From Dichotomocladium elegans (lineage: Eukaryota > Mucoromycota > Mucoromycetes > Mucorales > Lichtheimiaceae), in NCBI GenBank assembly GCA_025716815.1, contig JAIXMN010000067.1, positions 1 through 44,070 on the forward strand: a DNA stretch of 44,070 bases, read 5' to 3'. Positions within the stretch are counted from its first letter, which is position 1; every line of letters starts with the position of its first letter. The notes beneath the pieces were generated by a model. The model did no database searches and had not been told where the DNA came from. It saw only the letters and a program-made list of their open reading frames with translations. Below are positions 33,577 to 43,161 of this stretch, piece by piece. Made by a program: the position numbers and the translations under genes.

Positions 33577-34785
33577 TTATTTCTTGTTTATCACAATGTT
33601 CTTTATCTGATCCCGCCATGCTTTGTCGTTCAGCGAGTCTGCACCATTGGGAATGTCAGGATGGCTGATATTGGAGGTTACTGGCCAGTAGTCACCAGTC
33701 TTGATCATTATGTTGTGCAATACTGCACAGGCGATGATCAGTTTGTTTATCTCCACACCGTCGCTAGGCATGTTATATTGACGATGGATTCGCTTAAGCA
33801 TCCGCCAGCGATTCTTGAGAATACCAATGGTATTCTCAACAACCACACGTGCAGCAGCATGGCGATTGTTAAATGCGCTGTCACTGTCATCCCGGATTTG
33901 ATTGCTCCGGAAGGGTGTAAGGATGCGACCCTTCTCAAGAGCATACCCTGAGTCGCCAAGAAGGTACTCGTGCTCCGAGAGACACCCTGAAGGATCTTTA
34001 TATATCGGCAATGATTTAAAGATCGTTGAATCTGCCATCGATCCAGGGCGACCGACCTGGAGAAGGCGGATGACTTTGTTATCATCGCACACGACCTGGA
34101 CATTGAAGGAGTAAAAGCCCTTTCTGTTATAGAAGTCTTCTCCGTCCTTCTTTGGCTCTTGTGATAGCCCAATATGCGTCCCATCTACAAAACCAACGCA
34201 GTTGGGAAAGCCGTGTTTCGAGTGAACACGGCTGGCAATATCGCGGCGCTCCTGTCGACCTGGCCAGCACAAGTACTGGGGTGCCAAGTCAACCAGGGCC
34301 TGGCATACCCTCTTCGTGGATGTTGCCACAGAGCCCTTACTAATTCCATAGGTATGGGAGAGCCCAAATACCGAAGCAAGAGTCCCATCGTGGCCGAATC
34401 TCTCGAGCGTACAGGCAAGCTGCAAGGACACATCCAGCTGGTTCAGGCCTGGCTTGTTGCTCTTCCCAAAGACCTCGTTCTCCTGAATAAGACTCAGAAC
34501 AAACTTGAACGTCTTCTTGCTCATTCTGGTTTTCTTGCGGAAGTCGAGTGAACTCCAGGCCATGAGTTGCTCAAAAGTCACTCTGTTGTGATCGATGAGC
34601 ACGCCAGACTCCAAATGTCGATACGCGAAGATCTCTTCTTGCAATGAAACCAAGAACTTTAGGTGATTGGTAACAGATTTGCAGACATCCACATCGTAGG
34701 AACTTTTTTCCACACGCTCAAGTGCTTGTCGGGCCGATTTCTTTACAGCCCTGATAGCTCGTAAGCGTTTAGAAGAGTTCGGCAT
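33577..34785 (-). CDS. Harbinger transposase (HARBI1-like, DDE_Tnp_4), intact
   Basis: Single exon of 402 aa from ATG 34785. The N-terminus has a helix-turn-helix-like region (QLDVSLQLACTLERFGHDGT, then GISKGSVATSTKRVCQAL). The DDE_Tnp_4 catalytic core follows: first Asp in CVGFVDGTHIGL, second in YLLGDSGYAL, Glu in VVVENTIGILKNRW, and the family's HNIMI block near the end. No internal stops or frameshifts, so the enzyme may be functional. It would cut at the 37-bp TIRs of the same element. Unlike the transposase of element 1 it has no intron. Confidence 0.92.
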   Translation of the reverse strand: MPNSSKRLRAIRAVKKSARQALERVEKSSYDVDVCKSVTNHLKFLVSLQEEIFAYRHLESGVLIDHNRVTFEQLMAWSSLDFRKKTRMSKKTFKFVLSLIQENEVFGKSNKPGLNQLDVSLQLACTLERFGHDGTLASVFGLSHTYGISKGSVATSTKRVCQALVDLAPQYLCWPGRQERRDIASRVHSKHGFPNCVGFVDGTHIGLSQEPKKDGEDFYNRKGFYSFNVQVVCDDNKVIRLLQVGRPGSMADSTIFKSLPIYKDPSGCLSEHEYLLGDSGYALEKGRILTPFRSNQIRDDSDSAFNNRHAAARVVVENTIGILKNRWRMLKRIHRQYNMPSDGVEINKLIIACAVLHNIMIKTGDYWPVTSNISHPDIPNGADSLNDKAWRDQIKNIVINKK

Positions 34786-34934
34786 GTTTGAGAATGGATA
34801 TAGAAAGAAGGAAGATGGTTGGCAAATGAGGCGCGCTTAGAGCCACTCAGAGATATCGCTGTGGGCGAATCAACGAATAAGATTCAAGCGTTGAGGTAAT
34901 TTTTCAATGAACATGTTTCATGAAAGTGTTCCGC

Positions 34935-34971
34935 GAAAATGTTTCTTGTAAATTTTAATCGTGAAACCCCC
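34935..34971 (-). repeat. Right TIR of Harbinger element 2
   Basis: Reverse complement of the left end, 36 of 37 positions; followed by TAGTA at 34972-34976. Confidence 0.9.
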
Positions 34972-35754
34972 TAGTATGTCTGCGCTGCACACTCCTATCT
35001 TTAAATTGTTAATGTTTGGTATCCACGTGCTACATTGTGATGAGCACAATTGTTCTATCAAAAAAGTTGATGTATAAAAAAAACATGGATGAAAAAATGC
35101 AGCAGTAATATGTTTCCCTAAAAGGGAACATGGATACAGTGCATTCATTGCATTTGCCAAGCAATGAATCAAAAGAAATGAGGTTCCAAAAATAATTAGA
35201 AAGCTCGGCATTTTGCTTTCTATGGGGAGCACGATCTCACAAGTTCTGTAAATGACAGTTCGATTTGTGAATTGGATCAAACCAAGACAAGTTGCTTGGC
35301 AAATGCTTGATACAAGTCCATTGCCAAGAGTTTCAATAATGGATGCTTTTATTGACTCATTGCAAAGAATCTTTATATAAGGGCAGCAATGAAAGAAGCA
35401 AAACAATTTATCAGCTTCATTTACTTACCATATCAGATCGCACCAATACCACTGGACAGCTAACAATGTGCTTCTGTCCACAATGCGTTCAGCAGATCCT
35501 GCCCGCCAATATGGGATTGTCAATATCAGAACATGGCGTGAGCATTTCGAACGCTCCATTGATACCAATCCAGTCCAGGTTCTCCAGAACGGTACATTGA
35601 TTCAAAGGCCCATAGTGCATAAAACTTACTCTATATATGCGTGGATAGGCAGTGATACAATAATGGAAGCAGCGGGAATGTTTCCACCTACTGTGTATGG
35701 TATGGTCCTGTCATTTGCTGGTCTCACTGGAAGCTTATTGTTGTGGTTGTTACG

Positions 35755-35816
35755 GGATTTTCAAGAAGAAGCTTGCCACAGAATTTAGTTGTTCGTATAG
35801 ACCGTCCAGGTTTTTC
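35755..35816 (+). repeat. Dispersed 62-bp repeat, copy B
   Basis: Same orientation as copy A at 2200-2261, 57 of 62 positions identical by eye. It is followed by a longer T-run (to about 35826). Confidence 0.8.
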
Positions 35817-35930
35817 TTTTTTTTTTGCTTCAAATTCGAATACAAATCTTAGTATTTCGTTGCTGTGGTGTTTTAGTCGTTTTTATGGTGGACAGTTACA
35901 GTGTAATGGTCATCAATCGTGTATGCAGCC

Positions 35931-36030
35931 AAACTCCTATATCGATCGTCAACGAAGTCCACTACCATGACCCTTGATCGGTTTCCGACTAAATCTCCTA
36001 TATCGATCGTCAGCGAAGCCCATAGCTAGA
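35931..36030 (+). repeat. Imperfect direct duplication, 61-bp period
   Basis: TCCTATATCGATCGTC occurs at 35935-35950 and again at 35996-36011. The following bases (AACGAAGTCC versus AGCGAAGCCC) and the preceding AAAnTC are also similar. Two units only. Confidence 0.75.
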
Positions 36031-36207
36031 CATCCAAATCTCCTTATCGTAATTATTGTCATCAATACTTTCTTCACCATAGTCATATGCACATACCTAT
36101 ATATATAGGCAAAGTAATATCAATAGAAAAGAGCAATCAGTTATCTTGTTTCTTCGTTTCCATATGATTCCTTCTGGTTCAACTCTTCTCTTGGCCTCTG
36201 TGCTTCG

Positions 36208-36269
36208 GTCCTGTCCTGTCCTGACCTGTCCTGTCCTATTGGTCTTGTCCTGTCTTGTCTTGTCTTGTT
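36208..36269 (+). repeat. TCCTG/TCTTG pentanucleotide microsatellite
   Basis: About twelve imperfect 5-bp units, first mainly TCCTG and then TCTTG. It lies upstream of the first gag, probably inside its LTR or leader. Confidence 0.85.
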
Positions 36270-36531
36270 GGAAAGCACCTAACACCCTTCTTGTCCTGTC
36301 TCAATCCAGCTCCCAAAACATTACACTATAACTGATTCACTCAGTGTTACCTGCTTTCTTCTCTTTTCGTTTTTCTTGTATCCTTCTCGATATCTCTATA
36401 CTCAAATTTCTGTTCATTCCCAAACTCCTCACCCCTTACTCCTTTGACCCTTTCTGTTTTCAGTATTTCCCTCCAAATCCACCTACTGCATTATCCCGCA
36501 ACCTTATTCAAATTTTTCTTTTATTCCTTCT

Positions 36532-37413
36532 ATGGTGAAATATATTCACTACACAACATCGATCAACTCCGCAGAAATCACCAACGCCATGCAAAACATG
36601 TCTTTAAACGAATCGTCCGCTACGCGAGCCGGAAAATCTGGTGCACCTTTCAACAACCACCTGTCTTCACTGGTAAAGCAGAAGATGTGTGTTCATTCAT
36701 AACGCATGTCAAAATGGCGATACACGTCAGTCAAGATCGATTCGGTGACGAACTATCCAAGATCTGTTTCATGTGCTCCTTCATGTCAGGTTGTGCCTTC
36801 GACTCGGCTCAACCCTATTTGGATGACATCGGCACTGATGACCTCGACCCCTGCATGTTGTCCTTTTCAGCTTTCTTGGATGAATTTCGATCTGCTTTCG
36901 GTCAGGTGAACGAACTAGTAGAGATCGAGAATACCCTTCTTGATCTGCGCCAAGGATCACTACCTGCCTCGGAACATGCCGCCACATTTCGCCGACTTGC
37001 TCTGCGAACTGCTTTTAATGACGCTGCATTGCTGGCCATTTTCCGTAGAAGTCTCCGCGATCGAGTTAAAGACGAGCTCGCTACCCGCGACATGCCCGCC
37101 TCTCTTTGGGAGTATGTCACTAAGGTAATCGAACTGGATAACAGAATGCGCGATCGCGAGGGCCAGCGCTGCTATCAGCCACCCAGACCACGACAAAAAT
37201 TTTCAGCACCTGTCCATATCACGCCTGCAATGGCTAACCCCAGCGCACAGCCTATGGATCTCGATGTTGCAAAGCAAGATTCACACCGCTATCAGCTGAC
37301 GAGAAAGCACGCCGTCGCAAGCTTGGCCTCTGCTTATACTGTGGTAACGAAGGACACGAGGCCTCTTCTTGCCCCAAAAAGGGAAAAGGCAAGACCCAAG
37401 GACAATAGGAGAG
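36532..37413 (+). pseudogene. Gypsy element 1 gag with frameshifts
   Basis: The gag appears to start at ATG 36532 or 36589 (EITNAMQNMSLNESSATRAG) in one frame. It shifts near 36645 into the long frame carrying the capsid-like part (PPVFTGKAEDVCSFITHVKM, later RRSLRDRVKDELATRDMPAS). It shifts again near 37275 to a third frame with a zinc knuckle of the CX2CX4HX4C type ([20 protein letters not shown]). A stop closes that frame at 37411-37413. Each shift fits loss of a single base. The two breaks within gag make a working polyprotein unlikely. Confidence 0.75.
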
Positions 37414-38782
37414 TCTTCCTTGGGTAACTCATCATCCGAATTCAATAAACCTACTATCAGTACAACAACATCTCTCTTCTCCTTTTCCTGTTCTTCTGCT
37501 TCCTCCACAACCCTGCATGAACCCCTCAAACTCCCTGTCCACTTACATTTCGGTAGCTACACAGTGGATGCACTCGCCATGATCGACTCCAGCGCCATGG
37601 AAAATTTCATCGACGAAAAGTTCGCGCGCCATCACAACCTACCCTTCACTCTAAGCGAAACCCCCCTGTCAGTCCGCACCGTCGACGGCCGTTCTATCCT
37701 CTCTGGTACTATAACCCATGAATGCCGAGTGGAAATGTCGAGTGGACAGCACCATGAAAAAATTGTTCTGCACGCTACATCCCTTGGCCAGTACTCGATC
37801 ATACTCGGGATGCCGTGGTTAGTCAAGCACAACCCCATCGTCAACTGGATCACAGGCGACATCACCTTCACCTCTGCAGAGTGTTCTCAATCCTGCCTAC
37901 AATTGTCACCCATGGTCAAGACAGTGAAATCGTGCATTGTCAAATCAAACAACTCTGCTTTGGATATCAATATGGTAAATATTGCGACAATCACAAAGCT
38001 AATGCGTGACGGCGCCCCTGGGTTCTTTGGGTACCTCGATCCCTGTGGCTCCCTCTCCTCGGTTTCAGCAGTCCCAGACACAACAATAGACCCAACTGAC
38101 TCACAAACTCTGCCGGCTAAGTACAAGGCGTTCTCCGACGTATTCGATAAGGAACAGGCCAACACGCTTCCTAGTCGCAGACCTGGAGTGGATCATTCCA
38201 TTCCGTTGGTTGAGGGCGCCCAGATTCCTTACAGACCTATCTACTCACTATCTCAGGAGGAACTCGGTGTCCTCGCTGAGTATATCAAGACAAATCTCGA
38301 CAATGGATTCATCAGCCCATCCACGAGTCCTGCCGGTGCACCGATTCTTTTCGTCAAAAAGAAAGATGGCTCCCTATGGTTGTGTGTCGATTATCGCGGG
38401 ATCAACAAGATTACAGTCAAAAATCGATATCCACTACCATTTATCAACGAAATGCTGGATCGTCTCTCATCTGCTAGAGTTTTCACAAAACTCGATATCC
38501 ACAATGCTTACCACAGGATCCGCATCTCTGAAGGAGACGAATGGAAAACTGCCTTCCGCACCAGATATGGACATTTCCAGTACAACGTCATGCCGTTCGG
38601 TCTCACTAACGCGCCAGGATCATTCCAAGCATTGATCAATGATGTCCTCCGCGAATACCTGGATCACTTCGTTGTGGTATACTTAGATGACATCCTTATC
38701 TTCAGTGAAAACGAGGAACAACACGACCAACACGTCCAACTCGTACTCGAAAAACTGCGTGATGCTCAGCTTTACGCCAAGG
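37369..38782 (+). pseudogene. Gypsy element 1 pol: protease and reverse transcriptase, truncated
   Basis: One open frame. An aspartic protease region comes first (FGSYTVDALAMIDSSAMENF), where the usual Asp-Ser/Thr-Gly catalytic triplet reads Asp-Ser-Ser. Then the RT: SPAGAPILFVKKKDGSLWLC, TKLDIHNAYHRIRI, MPFGLTNAPGSFQ, VYLDDILIFSENEEQH. The active-site YLDD is present. The frame is cut at QLYAK and closed by a stop (38785-38787) in the adjoining LTR-like DNA. The RT is intact as far as it goes; the changed protease triplet suggests decay, though Gly loss may be tolerated in some families. Confidence 0.88.
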
Positions 38783-39165
38783 TGTAGAATCAAGGGGTTT
38801 TAAGAATAAAAAGAGACAGAATATGATTCTGTGAGACTCGCAAAAGGATTGTTTTTTATTAAGTGCCAATAATGGACCTATTTATAAGAAGTGCTTATCA
38901 AAACGGTCACTCTGGAGGCTGGGTGTGGATAATCATCTAGGCGGTCTCCCGGGATGGTGGACCAGTTAAAAGGTTGATAAAGAAGTTCATCATTTACCCT
39001 TGTGATTATAACTGCGTCCTGAGACAGGTCCGGGATATAAATTATGAATCCGGATAGCGCGAGAGTAATTATGATAACGGCGCTCGAAGAGTGAAACAAA
39101 GTGTTGATGTCCCGTATTATCCAGGGACACTGCTGTTAGGTAAGAAAATAGTCGTGGATACGACA
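38783..39165 (-). mobile_element. LTR-like block (solo or displaced), - orientation
   Basis: On the - strand it begins TGTCGTATCC and ends TTGATTCTACA, the TGT...ACA termini of an LTR. It contains a TATA-like TTATAAATAG (38879-38888) and a downstream AATAAA (38855-38860), in the right order for a - strand LTR. Length about 383 bp. The flanking 5-mers (CAAGG and CAGAA) do not match, so no target duplication is seen. It sits exactly between the truncated pol of element 1 and the truncated integrase of element 2. It may be the 3' LTR of element 2 after internal deletion, but no matching LTR lies at the other end of that element. Confidence 0.6.
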
Positions 39166-42100
39166 CAGAATCTCGAGAAGACGTCTACCATGACCAAAAC
39201 ATAATTATTGCCAGACGGAGAAGTGGCGTTAAACTCGCACAGATCAATAGCCCAGTGATCACCTGGCTTGTCTGCAGTAATGTTGCGTAAAGGGTGGTAA
39301 CCGTGTTTGCCGATGTTGTAGCGTTGGCATGCTTGACACTTGGCAACGGTATTGAGAGCATCTCTCTTCAAGTTAGTCCAATGTATACCTTCTTTGTGCA
39401 ACTCAGTCACAATTGTATCAGCACCAAAGTGACCATTGAGATGGGCCTTTTCTAGTAATATGGGACGTTCTTCCTCAGGAGGCGTCATGAAGTCTAAAGG
39501 CGTAGCAGAAGCAGAACGCTGAAGAAGCGGTTCAGCATTGCTTGTAGGGCGTACCGGTTTTAAACTGCCCAAAGTAGGGGTGCGCCCAATGGTTTCGGAG
39601 ATATTACGCCCCACCAGCTTCTTCGGAGAGAAGAGGCGACTGAGAGTATCTGGTAGAATGTTGGTGATGCCAGGAATATGGACAACCTGAAAGTTGTAAT
39701 CACACAACGTGTCGAACCAGTTCACCATCATCGGATTGGCAATTGGTTGAGTGTGCAGAAACGTTAGAGCACGATGGTCGCTGTAAATAGTGAATTTGTT
39801 GCCCCACAAAAACGAGTGAAACTTCTTAAGAGCATATACAACAGCGAGAAGCTCACGTTTCGTAGTGGAATAAGAACGTTCAGCTTTGTTCAGAGCACGC
39901 GCCATAAAACCAATATAACGGTACTGATTGTTCTGGATTTGATAAAGACAGCAACCTATGCCAGTGTCAGAAGCATCTGTGGCAACATGGTAGGGCAAAG
40001 TCTCATCCAGATAGCTCAACACAGGAGCAGCATGGAGAGCAGCCTTGATAGCATTAAATGCATGAAGATGGTGTTGTGTCCATAATCCTGAAAGCTGTTT
40101 AGCGTTGCGTAGACGGTCCAAGGAGAAGTGAGGACGGCAACGTTCGGAATGTGATCGCGGAAGTAATTGACGAGGCCCAAAAATTTCTGGATGTCATGGC
40201 CTGTCGTGGGCGCAGGAATCTGGTCCACATTGCAAATTTTCCGAGGGTCCAAAGTGACACCCTTGGCACTTACACAAAAGCCCAATAAATAAACGGCGGA
40301 TTGTGCCAAATGCAATTTTTCTGGATTGAGAACCAAGTTAACCTCTGAGAGACGTCTGATAGCCTCCTGCACGTGCAACACGTGGTCAGATAAATTGTTC
40401 GAAAAGATAATAATGTCATCGATGTAAGTGACTGCGTTGGGCATGTTGTCGAAAACAATGTGCATTACACGTTGAAATTGGCTCGAAAGAAACTTGAGAC
40501 CAAAAGGTGTGCCAACAAAACAGTACTGTCGATCCTTGAATGTGAAGGTAGTTTTGTGCTGATGCTCCTCATGAATCTTGAAGCGATGAAATGCGCTCTT
40601 CAAATCCAGAGTTGTGAACACCGTAGCACCCTTCATTCGTTGGAAAATGGATCGAATGAGTGGAACAGGATAACTGCTATCAGGAAGCAAGTTATTGATC
40701 AAGCGTGGATCCAGACAGGGACGAAATGCAGTCGGGTTTCCCTGGGAATCCTTCTTAGGAGCGAAAGTCATGGGGCTATTCCAACCAGAACCAGCTGGAG
40801 CAGGACGAATGATCCCATCAGCAAGCCAATTGTCAATGTGTTCCTGCAGAAGAGGAATCAGCTTGTCAGCTAATGGATATTGTCGGCGGCTCACGACTTT
40901 GCCAGCAGGAGTATGCAAATAAACAACAGATTCCGGAATAGTACAAAACGAAGACGGCGGAATGGATGCGTTTTCCTGAAGAAATGGTTCAATGTCAGCC
41001 AAGAAGCGAGAATGCTCCTCAGGTGTGCCAGCCGGAGAATCATTTGGCGTAGGCAAATCAGTGTCCTCGGAAGGAGAGGGTAGAGTGGAGCGATGCCAGC
41101 AATGGGCGAGACCTCCAAGAAATATACCAATAAGTGGCATGAGATTAGTGCCAATAGAAACATCGGCTTCACAATTAAGTGTCATAACTTCAAAAGAGTG
41201 CGAAACAGTAATTCCGTTGTGAAGTACTTTTATTGCAGACGTGGTACCAATTCTATTAATGCTATGACCAGGGTGAGCTAATCCGATCGTTCCAGAAACA
41301 GTGGAAACTTGGATGCCCAGCTGTGTGGCCAGCGAAGGAGAGATGGCGCTGAAGGTGGCACCAGAGTCCACAAAGGCCCATAAATCAGTCTCCTGTAAAG
41401 TGATAGGTATGTAATACGTGTTAGTCCTCTGGAGAGAGTACTGTTGCAAAGCAGATAATGACTTACAGTCAGCACATGCCTGGTTCAACGACGAAGACAC
41501 GTCAGCCATGGAGATATCAGTCTCCATAGGGACAGCAGCAGGCGCAAGGCCAACTGGAACAGCAGCGGGAACTGCACCCACTGGAACACCCACTATGCTT
41601 CCAGAAGTGGTAGCAGGGACACGAGAAACAGAGGCAGGAGCAGAAGCAGGAGCGGACATTGCCAATGTGGCTGAGCGTATTACCAAGTGGTTGACGCGGC
41701 ACTTGTGACTGCGCGTCCAACCGGGCTTACCACAGCGGAAACAATTCTTGTCACTTTCACTCTTTCTTATTGTTGACGCGGCGACGGAAGCGGCAGATGC
41801 AACAGATGACGACGTGGACAGTTTTGACACCTGGTTTCCTTGTGAGCGGGGCACGGCACCAGCTGCCAGTTGTCGACAATCACTGGTGGAATGTCGTCCT
41901 TTGCCATGCAGGCGGCAAAATTTTGTCGTGGCCTTTGTTTTGTTCTTTGGGGAGGCGACAGAACCAGGTGACGGAGCGCGAGTGGTTTGTGTCAGTTGCT
42001 CGTTGGTTAACTCCTTGCTGTGCATTGACAGCACGACACTGGAATAGAGGCTGCGCGCCATAGCGGCGGCCTGCTCGATCGTTGAGTGCATCTCCACTGG

Positions 42101-42832
42101 AACGTTAACTTGGCCGATCATGACGTGTTTGGCCAATTCCGGTAACAAGGCCTCAATGAAGATGGTTGTGGTTGTAAGGTCATTTGCCAGACCAGCCTCG
42201 CGACGCACCCGATTAAACCAGTCAATGAAAAGTTCAACTGATTCGTTACAGTTCATGCGCATGCGAAGCAGTTCGCGCAACTTCTGCACCTTGCGTTCCG
42301 TGTCTTGAACACCATATCGAGATATAATAATAATAACTCGCACCTTGGACCACGGAAGATGGGGGTACGGCTTCAGATTTGCACCAAACCAGTAGCGTTG
42401 CTCAGGTGAAAGCATGCGTGGGACAAATAGCGGCCAAACGTCATTGGCGTCGTATTGCCATGAGGCAACCACGTCCTCAAACGAGTCCAAACACTCGTCC
42501 ACACTGCCGAAGACAGTCTTGTTGGGGGCATGGATGTTGTCTGCCCACTGAAGTGCAGGTAAGTCTGCAGGCACCCGAACTTGAGTAGATGGGCTGGTTC
42601 TTGCATTGGCCGAAAGCAAGTGGCTGGCCGAGTTTAACAGCTGGAGGTCGCGAGTGATTGCCTTGAACTCTTGGTGGATGGCCTGACGTCCCTCTGGTGT
42701 GGCGCCTAAGGCCAACTGCTCTGCCAAAGAAGCAGCACGAGCGTTGAGAGTCCGGATCGCCTTTTCAGCACAGGCGGAAGGGGAGATACCCGCGGCCGTC
42801 ATTGCGCTGTCTGTCATAGCCCTACTGTTCAT
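39166..42832 (-). mobile_element. Ty3/Gypsy retrotransposon 2, one frameshift, truncated in integrase
   Basis: Reads right to left: gag, protease, RT, RNase H, integrase in the Gypsy order. Gag-pol is a single long frame for 938 codons, then a one-base frameshift near 40120, then continues to about 39166, where integrase homology ends within its catalytic core. The right (5') side has a leader but no LTR that I can match to the block at the left end. Confidence 0.88.
39166..42832 (-). pseudogene. Gypsy element 2 gag-pol polyprotein, frameshifted
   Basis: From ATG 42832. The gag region contains SPEQRYWFGANLKPYPHLPW and a zinc knuckle NCFRCGKPGWTRSHKC. The protease has the normal triplet in FVDSGATFSAISPSLATQ (about 41350). 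The RT shows GSGWNSPMTFAPKKDSQGNP, TTLDLKSAFHRFKI and active-site YIDD (about 40415-40430). After LTSP the frame is lost; LDRLRNAKQLSGLWTQHHLH resumes in the next frame, which fits loss of one T in a CCTTTGG run (about 40118-40124). RNase H (HVATDASDTGIGCCL, SYSTTKRELLAVVYALKKFH) and the integrase zinc finger (HLNGHFGADTIVTELH, then CQACQRYN) follow, then the integrase core start DHWAIDLCEF. It ends after NNYVLVMVDVFSRFCV. Confidence 0.9.
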
Positions 42833-43161
42833 AACACTGCGCTTCTACAGACAGTACTGAGCAGGGTTATCGACTTATCCACCTCTTCTACAGCACGTCT
42901 CGACTGTCCTCCCATTCCAACGTTACGAAGCCCGCTAACTGGTAATGATTGGAGGACCATGCTCGATGACTACCGCTTGTATCACCACTACCACCCTGGT
43001 CCGAAATCATATAAAAAGAGAGTTGTTTTTATTCAATAAAGAGGATCCCATCTCAAAGACTCGATTTTAGCCCCTATGGTTTAAACACCTGCAACTAACT
43101 CTCTAACCACCACATTTTTTTTCTTTGAATTCGCTTACCTCTTTTTTTTTATAACGTACAA
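42833..43161. other. Leader/LTR region between two divergent retroelements
   Basis: 330 bases between the starts of gag 2 (-) and gag 3 (+). On + it has a TATA-like ATATAAAAAG (43009-43018) and AATAAA (43035-43040), spaced like an LTR promoter and poly(A) signal for element 3. The LTR edges are not resolvable from one copy. Confidence 0.5.
43009..43018 (+). promoter_or_regulatory. TATA-like box of presumed Gypsy element 3 LTR
   Basis: ATATAAAAAG, about 150 bases before the gag start and 17 bases before an AATAAA, as is usual in the U3/R part of an LTR. Confidence 0.45.

Larger units (their letters stand above)
32189..34971. mobile_element. PIF/Harbinger DNA transposon 2 (apparently intact)
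   Basis: Terminal inverted repeats of 37 bp with one mismatch (32189-32225 and 34935-34971) begin GGGGGTTTCACGATTAAAAT. The flanks carry TAGTA on both sides (32184-32188 and 34972-34976). Length 2783 bp. Two convergent genes fill it: a Myb-like/coiled-coil protein on + and a DDE transposase on -, both without stops or frameshifts, with stop codons 16 nt apart. Intact ends and genes suggest it could be autonomous and recent. Its TIRs, flanking repeat and protein sequences differ from those of element 1, so the two belong to separate lineages. Confidence 0.9.
34972..36531. other. Intergenic region with repeats, upstream of Gypsy element 1
   Basis: Holds the second copy of the 62-bp repeat, a 61-bp-period duplication, a pentanucleotide microsatellite and a pyrimidine-rich leader before the first gag. 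A TATATATA at 36099-36106 could be the promoter of the 5' LTR, whose edges I could not define. Confidence 0.5.
36532..38782 (+). mobile_element. Ty3/Gypsy retrotransposon 1, degenerate and 3'-truncated
   Basis: Contains a frameshifted gag and a pol with protease and reverse transcriptase only. Homology ends abruptly at 38782, inside the RT-RNase H connection; no RNase H or integrase follows in this orientation. The next base begins an unrelated LTR-like block. Its 5' LTR should lie between about 35900 and 36500 but no second LTR exists for comparison. Confidence 0.85.

Noticed and set aside
36444..37427. Single 327-codon gag ORF starting at 36444
   Set aside because: Its first ~65 residues are a pyrimidine-rich leader translated in a chance frame. 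The gag-like N-terminus (MQNMSLNESSATRAG) lies in another frame, so this is a frameshifted pseudogene and not one intact ORF.
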